A stretch of 64,000 nt of DNA, taken from NCBI RefSeq assembly GCF_001548095.1, contig NZ_AP014815.1, forward strand, positions 62,001-126,000, in the 5' to 3' direction. Each line of letters begins with the position of its first letter. The first letter of the stretch is position 1. Below the pieces are notes generated by a model. It ran no database searches. It worked only from the letters and a program-made list of their open reading frames with translations, and was not told the DNA's origin. This stretch comes from Geminocystis sp. NIES-3708 (lineage in GTDB: Bacteria > Cyanobacteriota > Cyanobacteriia > Cyanobacteriales > Cyanobacteriaceae). This document shows positions 57,509-64,000 of this stretch, one piece after another. The translations under genes were made by a program, and so were the position numbers.

Positions 57509-58011
57509 AACTTTTTCAACAGTTTTACAGGAATAACTAATATATTGACTATGTAATCAGGATTAAATATTTTATCAGTGGAAAAGTTTTTTTTTACTTT
57601 TCTTATTTTACTTTTCTTAATGGTTGATTCTCTTAAAGCTTTTATTTTGATTGTTTTAGAATTATAGCAGAAGAATGAAATTAAAATACAGAGATTAGAA
57701 ACCAAAATTATTATCAAAAAAAATTGATTGATCAGTAGAAAAGACTATAGATCAATAATAAGTGAAGGGACAGAATAAAAAACAATAAAATACTTCTTCA
57801 AGTTTTGAATATGTTATTTTAATTTTTATTAATTATTATTTGGTTTAATATTTTAATAATAATGAAGTAATTTTATATCCTTCTTCATTTAATAAAATTA
57901 TCAGTAACAACAAAGAATATAAAAGAAAGAATTATGAAAAACAAAATAATGAAGTAATAAACAATTTATATTTATTGTTTGATAAGTTTTGAGCAAAATA
58001 ATCAAAAAAGA

Positions 58012-58040
58012 TTGAAAATAAAACTAAGTTAAGTTATAAT
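58012..58040 (+). promoter_or_regulatory. Sigma70-type promoter of rplJL
   Basis: TTGAAA (58012-58017), 17-bp spacer, TATAAT (58035-58040). Predicted transcription start near 58047, just before the L10 leader. Confidence 0.75.
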
Positions 58041-58073
58041 GTTAAGCTTAAAGTCAAAATATATATTAAATTT

Positions 58074-58253
58074 GGCTGAAGCCGAAGACAGCAGGAGCGA
58101 ATAAATTAGCTTAATATACCTGCCTAGGTTGATGCAGATAATCAGTAAATGTGATTTTAGGAAATATTCTATTTTCTTTGATTACGGTTTATTATAAAAA
58201 ACTATCTCAACACATCAACCAAAAACCCGGCTAAGTATGGCTTGGGTTTTTTT
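58074..58253 (+). promoter_or_regulatory. Ribosomal protein L10 leader RNA
   Basis: GGCT-GA-AGCC (58074-58083) followed by GAAGACAGCAGG, with GCAGG (58091-58095) pairing CCTGC (58119-58123) and then CTAGG, matches the L10(L8)-leader pattern bound by L10-L12 to repress rplJL. It precedes rplJ and ends in an intrinsic terminator hairpin. Confidence 0.8.
58221..58253 (+). terminator. Attenuator hairpin in the rplJ leader
   Basis: AAAAACCC (58221-58228) pairs with GGGTTTTT (58244-58251) and ends in seven T residues, 80-90 nt before rplJ. Placed to cut transcription when the leader is bound by L10. Confidence 0.75.
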
Positions 58254-58324
58254 GTGTCCGTTGGTCGATAAATATTTTGGGTTTGACTAAAAATCAAATT
58301 TAAAAAACAACAAAATTCAACACC

Positions 58325-58335
58325 TAAGGAGGTGA
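58325..58335 (+). promoter_or_regulatory. Extended Shine-Dalgarno of rplJ
   Basis: TAAGGAGGTGA is an 11-base match to the 16S rRNA 3' end. The last G of AGGAGG is 8 nt from ATA at 58341, the ideal spacing; the GTG at 58332 lies inside the element itself. Confidence 0.85.
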
Positions 58336-58874
58336 GAACAATATCTAAATCCCTAGAGAGCAAAAAACAAGAAGTAGCTGAAATTAAACAACTACTTGAA
58401 CAATCTCAATTAGCATTCGTAGTTGATTATCAGGGGCTTAGTGTTGCTGACATTACCGATTTACGTAACCGTTTAAGAGAAAGTGGTAACGTCTGTAAGG
58501 TGACAAAAAACACCTTAATGAGTAAAGCGGTAGAAGGTAACGAAAAATGGGAAGCCATTAACCCTTATTTAAAAGGTACTTCGGCTTTTATCTTAGCTGA
58601 TGAAGAAAATATTGGTAATGCAGTTCGTGCTTATCAAGCATTTCAGAAAGAGCGTAAGAAAAGTGAATTACGAGGCGGTGTCATGGAAGGACAAGGTCTC
58701 AGTGAAACACAGGTGAAAGCCTTAGCCGACTTACCTACCAAAGATCAACTCATTGGTCAAATTGCTGGTTCAATCAATGCTATTACCGCAAAAGTTGCTC
58801 GTGGTATCAACGAAGTACCTACTTCTTTGGCTCGTGCTATCGATGCTGTCAAATCTCAAAAAGAAGCCGCTTAA
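58332..58874 (+). CDS. rplJ: Ribosomal protein L10
   Basis: Stalk-base protein of the 50S subunit; anchors L7/L12 dimers. SLESKKQEVAEIKQLLEQSQLAFVVDYQGLSV and the RNA-binding half are typical. 180 residues if read from the in-frame GTG (58332), but that codon is inside the Shine-Dalgarno. The ATA at 58341 (177 residues) sits 8 nt after AGGAGG and aligns with the start Met of the usual MGRTLE-like N-terminus; no ATG or TTG is available back to the in-frame stop at 58284. ATA initiation is therefore likely but unproven. Followed by rplL. Confidence 0.92.
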   Translation: MRTISKSLESKKQEVAEIKQLLEQSQLAFVVDYQGLSVADITDLRNRLRESGNVCKVTKNTLMSKAVEGNEKWEAINPYLKGTSAFILADEENIGNAVRAYQAFQKERKKSELRGGVMEGQGLSETQVKALADLPTKDQLIGQIAGSINAITAKVARGINEVPTSLARAIDAVKSQKEAA

Positions 58875-58931
58875 TCATAATCGGTTTCGCTGTTTATTTA
58901 ATTAATTGTACAAAGGAGATCAATTTTAATT

Positions 58932-59312
58932 ATGTCTGATAAAGTAGCAAATATTGTTGAAGAGTTAAAAACTTTAAGTTTATTAGAAGCGTCCGAGTTA
59001 GTTAAACAAATTGAAGAAGTATTTGGTGTAAGTGCTGCTGCTCCTGTTGGTGGTGTTGTTGTAGCTGCGGCTGCTGCTCCTGCTGAAGAAGTTGAAGAAC
59101 AAACTGAATTTAACGTTATCTTAGAAAGTTTCGGCGAGAAGAAAATGGATGTTCTTAAAGTCGTTCGTACCATCACTGGTTTAGGCTTAAAAGAAACCAA
59201 AGAATTAGTCGAAGCTGCGCCTAAAGCTATTAAAGAAGGTGTCGGTAAAGAGGAAGCTGAAACCATTAAGAAACAGTTAGAAGAAGCTGGTGCTAAAGCT
59301 ACTGTTAAATAG
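58932..59312 (+). CDS. rplL: Ribosomal protein L7/L12
   Basis: Flexible stalk protein recruiting translation GTPases. N-terminal dimerisation helices, an Ala/Glu/Pro-rich hinge (about residues 35-56), and the C-terminal domain with [20 protein letters not shown]. 126 residues; ribosome site AAGGAG. 57 bp after rplJ; terminator follows at 59369. Confidence 0.97.
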   Translation: MSDKVANIVEELKTLSLLEASELVKQIEEVFGVSAAAPVGGVVVAAAAAPAEEVEEQTEFNVILESFGEKKMDVLKVVRTITGLGLKETKELVEAAPKAIKEGVGKEEAETIKKQLEEAGAKATVK

Positions 59313-59368
59313 TTTATTGGTATAAATACTGTGGGTATTATCCACTTTACAAAAAAATAATCAACAAG

Positions 59369-59401
59369 GACAGGTTTTATTTTTATTACCTGTCTTTTTT
59401 T
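59369..59401 (+). terminator. Intrinsic terminator of rplJL
   Basis: GACAGGT (59369-59375) pairs with ACCTGTC (59388-59394), followed by seven T residues; the tail overlaps the stop region of the convergent restriction-methyltransferase gene. Confidence 0.85.
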
Positions 59402-62400
59402 ATTCAAAATTTGTGTTGTTCTTAGTTTTTTTGTATTTATTCGTCTGGTTAATAATTTTCATGGTCTCAATACTGACTGTAGTCACTCTCATTAATAACT
59501 CTATTACTTGCTCTTTATAATCAGCAAAGCGATAGTTATTGAACTTTTCAGCTATGGTTTTATCTTTAGGTTTTTTCTCTTTATATTGGTCTAAAATCCA
59601 TTCTAATGCACTACGATTACCTAGTTTATATTCCCATGCTTCTGAAGGTATTTTTTCTAAAGTTGTGACTTCATCAAGGATAATTTTATGGTTAGTTTTA
59701 TCGGCTTTTAGTTTAGGTTTAGGAGTAGCTTCTGGATTATTTAAGGGGATGTCTATTCTAGTTAATTTATAAGGTTTAATAGTTTCATAATTGAGGTGTA
59801 ATTCCATTAATTGTTTACCCCATTTACTCCATTGCCAAAAATCATCATAAAAGGGTATTCTCGGAAATTCTCTCTTTAAGTTTAGCTCATATTTTTGACG
59901 ATATTCTGGGTTATGTAAAACTCCATAAACATAGTTAAATATATCTTCTTTTTCTATCTTTTTATCTCCATAATTATCTCTAAATTGCTCTAATCCCCAA
60001 TCTGTTATATTATCAATTCTCTCTCCTTTTTCATATCGATATAATGGCAAACATTGGGTATCACCAACTAAATGAAAATCAGCTAAATTTATACAAGACA
60101 AAATTGAAAATTTTTTAGATAAGTTTGGATTAGAAATAATAATTAATAAATTATTTTTATTTAAGTCAATACCAAACATTTCATAGTGATTTGAAGTTAG
60201 TCTATCTGATAATAATTGCTCTGAATAATAATAATTTTTTATAAATGGACGATAATTATATTCAACTACTTTTTCATCATTAAAGTTGATTATACAGTTT
60301 CTTAATAAACTTTTCTTTAAATCAGCACTCCATTTTATTGGAGCATCCAAAATATCATCTATTTTTTTATTATCAAATTGATTAACTACTAAATTATATT
60401 TATCAATAAAATATTTAATTTTTTCCGATAAATTATTCACATTATAATCAAATACCCATTCATCTCTAGCTGTATTTACACCATTAGAAAATAACTTAAA
60501 TACAGCTTTTTCATCATCTTTATTTTTAGATAATTTAGTCTCTTTATTTACTAAAGGTAATAAAGTATTAAAATCATTATCATCTGCTAAATTTATCCAG
60601 TTATTATTTTTATCAGGATTAATAGTTTCAAAATTAATTGACTCTAAATTATTAGCACTTAAAAACTTTAATTTATCCTCTGCTTTTTTATAATCATCAA
60701 CAGCGTTATAATAAACTTTACAACCTTTTAATTTGCTATTTCTTACTAAAAAATAAACCGCAATTCCAACCTTTATTTGATCATCAAAAATATTTCCTCC
60801 CTCTTGTCGTCTTCTCTCTCCACTATTACGAGCATTTCCTTTTAAATCAATAATATAAATTTCGTTAAAATCTTCAACAATTAACTTACGAAATCCATCA
60901 TAAGTTTTAGCATCAATAAAAGATGAATTAGAAACAAAAGCGATAATACCATCATTATCTAATCTATCTGTACCCCACCGTAAAAAACGAGAATACATAT
61001 CATAAAGTTTAGTTTTTTGGGCTGTACTTTCTTTAACATAAGTCTCTTTTATTCGTTTATCAATTGCGTCATAACTGCGATTTTTATTATTATCATTTTC
61101 ATTTTGCTGATTAGCATTATAAGGTGGATTACCAATAATAACTGATATTTTGCTCTCATTTTGACGTTTAATTCTCTCAGTATTTTCCTGACTCATAGAG
61201 AATAAATCAAACTGTTTACCACCAAAATTAGTATGGTCTAAAGTATCAACTAAACAGATATTATTAAACTCTAAATATTCCCCTATTTTTTGTTGATAAG
61301 AATATTCAATATTCAGATTTGCTATATAATAAGGTAAGATAGAAATTTCGTTACAGTGAATCTCATTTTTATACTTATACTCCACATCTCTTGTTAATAA
61401 ATAATCTAATATTTCCGTAATAAAAGTACCTGTACCAGTACAAGGATCTAATATTTCTACTCCTTTATTTCCTAATGTTTTATTAAAGTGTTTTTCTAGT
61501 AAATAATCGGTACTTTGTACCATAAATTTTACTATCTCATTAGGGGTATAAACTATACCTAATCTGTCCGCTTCTTTCGGGTTATAGGCTTTATAAAAGT
61601 TTTCATAAACTACCTTTAAAAACTTCTGCTTTTCTTGATGATTAACTATATTAGAAGCCGTGCGAATAATAACATTATAATAACTTTGAATCGTCTTAAA
61701 AGTATTCCTTTTAACATTACCAGTAAAGAAAGTTTTGATGACTTCATTTAATTGTTTAGCAATATTATTTTCTTGGTGAAATTGAGCATCACTAAAAATA
61801 TTAGTGAAAATATCTTCTGTTAAAATATGCTGAATTATCATCTCCCTAATATCAGCTATTTTGATGTCTGGATTAATGGATTCTTGACATACTTTTAAGA
61901 ATTTATCCCTTGCCTCAATAAACGCCTTATTCCCTTCTCCTTGTGGGAGAGGAGTTAGGGGTGAGGGGGATTGACTATCAATTAAATTTCTGAGAGTATC
62001 TAAAATAGTGGGTAAATCTTGACTAAAAGTATTAATAGCTTGACGAAAATCTTTTATTTCTGTCCTTTCATAGTCTAAAAATTGATTAATTAACTTGTCT
62101 AAATCATCATCATTTTCCATATTAATCCGTAATGATTCATCCCCATTTTGGATTAATACGGCTGTTTTGGTATCCTCAAATAAAATATTATCCGTGGGGT
62201 ATCCTTTCTTAAATTTAGCCTCAATTTCAGCATCTAAACTATCCTTTTCGTCTTTGGCTTCCCAATATCCCCAGTCTAACCTCAAAGCATCTTTAACAAT
62301 ACCGTCAAGCCTAATATTATTTTTAAGAGGGCTGATAATGGTTAACTCCTCAACTAAAACAAAATTTCTCGGTTTACAATAACCATTTAATAAACTACCC

Positions 62401-62495
62401 ATTGCCCTTCTTACCGCCCCTTCATTACGACTACCACCGTAGCGAATAATTCTCTCTAATTCTTGACGATATTGCTTAATGAGGATACGAGACAT
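59400..62495 (-). CDS. Type IIG-like restriction-modification protein (N6-adenine methyltransferase)
   Basis: 1031 residues. N-terminus has a possible PD-(D/E)XK nuclease core (Asp64 in RLDGIVKD, then GYWEAKD with Glu79-x-Lys81). Methyltransferase domain: motif I LDPCTGTGTF at about residue 350 and motif IV NPPY at 456-459, typical of Eco57I-type gamma enzymes. The C-terminal third probably recognises the target. No separate specificity or helicase gene is seen. A dispersed repeat is inserted in frame in the linker (61930-61972). Codon use is strongly A/T-rich. Nuclease activity is inferred from motif only. Confidence 0.8.
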   Translation of the reverse strand: MSRILIKQYRQELERIIRYGGSRNEGAVRRAMGSLLNGYCKPRNFVLVEELTIISPLKNNIRLDGIVKDALRLDWGYWEAKDEKDSLDAEIEAKFKKGYPTDNILFEDTKTAVLIQNGDESLRINMENDDDLDKLINQFLDYERTEIKDFRQAINTFSQDLPTILDTLRNLIDSQSPSPLTPLPQGEGNKAFIEARDKFLKVCQESINPDIKIADIREMIIQHILTEDIFTNIFSDAQFHQENNIAKQLNEVIKTFFTGNVKRNTFKTIQSYYNVIIRTASNIVNHQEKQKFLKVVYENFYKAYNPKEADRLGIVYTPNEIVKFMVQSTDYLLEKHFNKTLGNKGVEILDPCTGTGTFITEILDYLLTRDVEYKYKNEIHCNEISILPYYIANLNIEYSYQQKIGEYLEFNNICLVDTLDHTNFGGKQFDLFSMSQENTERIKRQNESKISVIIGNPPYNANQQNENDNNKNRSYDAIDKRIKETYVKESTAQKTKLYDMYSRFLRWGTDRLDNDGIIAFVSNSSFIDAKTYDGFRKLIVEDFNEIYIIDLKGNARNSGERRRQEGGNIFDDQIKVGIAVYFLVRNSKLKGCKVYYNAVDDYKKAEDKLKFLSANNLESINFETINPDKNNNWINLADDNDFNTLLPLVNKETKLSKNKDDEKAVFKLFSNGVNTARDEWVFDYNVNNLSEKIKYFIDKYNLVVNQFDNKKIDDILDAPIKWSADLKKSLLRNCIINFNDEKVVEYNYRPFIKNYYYSEQLLSDRLTSNHYEMFGIDLNKNNLLIIISNPNLSKKFSILSCINLADFHLVGDTQCLPLYRYEKGERIDNITDWGLEQFRDNYGDKKIEKEDIFNYVYGVLHNPEYRQKYELNLKREFPRIPFYDDFWQWSKWGKQLMELHLNYETIKPYKLTRIDIPLNNPEATPKPKLKADKTNHKIILDEVTTLEKIPSEAWEYKLGNRSALEWILDQYKEKKPKDKTIAEKFNNYRFADYKEQVIELLMRVTTVSIETMKIINQTNKYKKTKNNTNFE
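61930..61972 (-). repeat. Dispersed repeat inserted in frame in the methyltransferase gene
   Basis: In the gene's sense it reads CCCCCTCACCCCTAACTCCT followed by CTCCCACAAGGAGAAGGG, encoding SPSPLTPLPQGEG. This is the well-known cyanobacterial CCCCTAACCCCTCTCCC-type repeat (recalled, not searched) and is far more GC-rich than its surroundings. Confidence 0.7.
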
Positions 62496-62610
62496 AATTT
62501 ACTTTTAACTTTTAAAATTTTCATCTTTATTTACTATATACTCATTACTTCTTCTTTTTGGAAATGAATATTAAACTTATTCAAGAATAAAAAATTAAAT
62601 CCATTATTGT

Positions 62611-63036
62611 TTATAAATTATCACAATCAGGATTATTTTTACAGCTTAAACCATAGATTGAATAATAGGTTTTTTCACGACTACCAAACCATTGATAACG
62701 ATTATCTCTGATTTGTAAATAACTTTTATCTCCCAACCATTTTAAGCTCGGAATTGCACGATAAGCGGTGATAAATAATTGACCATTTGGCAATAATTCT
62801 ATTATTTTTTCAGCGGCTAAACTGCCTTGCCAACGTTCGTTAAGATGATTACGATTAACTAATATCATTCCTAATTCGCAATCATCAGAAGTAACTTTTA
62901 ACTGTGCTAAAACTTCTGTATCTTGCATAGGAATATAATTAAATAAATTCCCCTTATCAAAGTTTTCTAATAATTGGGTAAAAGTAACGCATAAATTACA
63001 ATTACCATCATAAATTACATGATATTTTTGATTCAT
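62611..63036 (-). CDS. DCC family thiol-disulfide oxidoreductase-like protein (DUF393)
   Basis: 141 residues with the DUF393 signature DGNCNLCVTF (DxxCxxC) near residue 10 and the conserved segments GSLAAEKIIELLP, AYRAIPSLKWL and YQWFGSRE. Redox function is presumed from the CxxC motif; a physiological role is not established. Ends with an extra Cys pair (SCKNNPDCDNL). Stands alone between gatA and the methyltransferase gene. Confidence 0.85.
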   Translation of the reverse strand: MNQKYHVIYDGNCNLCVTFTQLLENFDKGNLFNYIPMQDTEVLAQLKVTSDDCELGMILVNRNHLNERWQGSLAAEKIIELLPNGQLFITAYRAIPSLKWLGDKSYLQIRDNRYQWFGSREKTYYSIYGLSCKNNPDCDNL

Positions 63037-63218
63037 ATTTATGGTTAATATTGAAAGATATTTTTAAATTATATTATTTCTTTCTAATAATCAAATAATG
63101 ATAATTATCCAAATTCGATATTCCCTTTTTTTCCCCGATTAATAGTAAAGATTTTCTTGGACTAATCTAATACTTATTACTTATTTTTACTTCCCTCACC
63201 CAAATCTCAATCTTAAAA

Positions 63219-64000
63219 TCAGTTTAAATTGGGGCGTTTTGTATGCCAATCTGTGGCTTGTTGATAAGCATAACCAACTTTAAATAAAACATCCTCCCGT
63301 AACACATTACTGATTAATTGCATTCCGATAGGTAAGTTTTGACTGTCAAAACCGCAAGGAATACTCATGCCGGGTAAACCTGCTAAATTTACGGGAATAG
63401 TCATCAAATCTGATAAATACATACTAAGAGGATCATCGGTTTTTTCTCCAGCCTTAAAAGCGGTGGTTGGTGCAGTAGGAGAAATTAACACATCCACATC
63501 GGCAAAAGCGTTATCAAAGTCTTCTTTTATCAAGGTACGGACTTTTTGAGCTTTGAGGTAATAAGCATCATAATAACCTGCGGAAAGAGCATAAGTACCG
63601 AGCATTATTCTGCGTTTCACTTCTGCACCAAATCCTTTTGATCTAGTACTGGTGTACATTTCTAAGAGGTTATCAGCTTCGTTTCTAATGCCATATTTTA
63701 CTGCATCATAACGGGCTAAATTCGCTGAGGCTTCGGAAGGAGCGATAATATAATAAATGGGTAAACCGTAACGAAAACGAGGGCAGGAAATTTCTTTTAC
63801 CTGTGCACCTAATTTTTCTAATTCTTTGATGGCAACATTGACACTTTCGGCGACAACGTTATCTAATCCTTCCCCGAAGGTTTCTCTAATAATACCTACT
63901 TTGACACCTTTTAAGTCATTACTGAAAGATTTTGTATAGTCTGGAATCTCGACTTTTAAGCTGGTGGAATCTTTACTGTCATATCCTGCGATCGCCTGTA
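63219..64000 (-). CDS. gatA: Glutamyl-tRNA(Gln) amidotransferase subunit A, C-terminal part
   Basis: Amidase subunit of GatCAB, which converts Glu-tRNA(Gln) to Gln-tRNA(Gln); essential where GlnRS is absent, as in cyanobacteria. The 5' part lies beyond the window. Visible are [14 protein letters not shown], the [13 protein letters not shown] segment, [20 protein letters not shown] and [14 protein letters not shown], all GatA. The frame is open from 64000 to the stop at 63219 (about 260 codons). A HIP1 octamer lies near the window edge. Confidence 0.94.
   Translation of the reverse strand, partial: QAIAGYDSKDSTSLKVEIPDYTKSFSNDLKGVKVGIIRETFGEGLDNVVAESVNVAIKELEKLGAQVKEISCPRFRYGLPIYYIIAPSEASANLARYDAVKYGIRNEADNLLEMYTSTRSKGFGAEVKRRIMLGTYALSAGYYDAYYLKAQKVRTLIKEDFDNAFADVDVLISPTAPTTAFKAGEKTDDPLSMYLSDLMTIPVNLAGLPGMSIPCGFDSQNLPIGMQLISNVLREDVLFKVGYAYQQATDWHTKRPNLN
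63988..63995. repeat. HIP1 octamer
   Basis: GCGATCGC inside gatA at the right edge of the window. Confidence 0.9.

Larger units (their letters stand above)
57509..58331. other. Intergenic region between the FHA-CHAT gene and rplJ (823 bp)
   Basis: No protein gene is seen. 57509-58000 is AT-rich without recognisable structure; 58012-58253 holds the rplJ promoter, leader RNA and attenuator. No rplK, rplA or nusG is present upstream, unlike the usual cyanobacterial cluster. Confidence 0.7.

Noticed and set aside
57487-57717. 76-codon leftward frame at the FHA-CHAT start
   Set aside because: Overlaps the signal peptide region out of frame, Lys/Ile-rich from AT composition, no family resemblance.
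57509-58011. Structured RNA such as rnpB, 6S or tmRNA
   Set aside because: No recognisable conserved core of these RNAs in the AT-rich spacer.

Overview
The window looks like chromosomal DNA of a unicellular, AT-rich cyanobacterium (Cyanobacterium/Geminocystis-like; this is inference, no 16S is present). Signs are eight HIP1 octamers (GCGATCGC), a fused PanC-Cmk enzyme, a DWARF27-like carotenoid isomerase homologue, a PilMNOQ set without PilP, a PatA-type five-gene pilus chemosensory operon, and tRNA-Ser without an encoded CCA end.

Layout. 1-5.9 kb: end of a small membrane protein, hisF, cbiD, then a leftward run bioB-bioY-lspA-glycosyltransferase. 6.2-11.3 kb: type IV pilus assembly operon pilM-pilN-pilO-pilQ. 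11.4-15.7 kb: rubrerythrin, proA, D27-like protein, sppA, aroH. 15.9-20.5 kb: cytochrome c oxidase ctaC-ctaD-ctaE followed by a Crp/Fnr-like regulator. 20.8-28.7 kb: lumenal pentapeptide protein, panC-cmk, a HupE-like metal permease, a polytopic membrane protein with a GT2 glycosyltransferase, and a SulP transporter. 28.7-34.3 kb: CHASE hybrid kinase, SbcC-like ATPase, tRNA-Ser(GGA). 34.3-42.1 kb: leftward pilG-H-I-J-L operon (PatA-type regulator, CheY, CheW, MCP, CheA hybrid), which should steer the same pili that pilMNOQ build. 42.7-45.6 kb: RRM RNA-binding protein, sdhA, a solo CheW protein.

45.6-57.5 kb is the accessory part: a 2859-residue secreted haemagglutinin-type protein ending in a caspase-like CHAT domain on a roughly 37-copy Val-Glu-Pro-Pro stalk, followed in the same direction by a class 3 lipase/Calx-beta gene. 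That lipase gene is split in two by a 5-bp tandem duplication (AAAGGAAAGG, 46821-46830); deleting one copy restores a single 1087-codon reading frame.

57.5-64 kb: rplJ-rplL with their own consensus promoter, an L10-type leader RNA, an intrinsic attenuator and an 11-base Shine-Dalgarno. That Shine-Dalgarno is placed for an ATA codon, not for the GTG that a gene caller would choose. Next come a type IIG-like restriction-methyltransferase whose linker carries an in-frame dispersed repeat, a DCC-family protein, and the C-terminal part of gatA running off the window. The most notable items are the probable AUA start of rplJ, the restorable frameshift, and the adhesin-stalk-CHAT protein with its neighbouring lipase.
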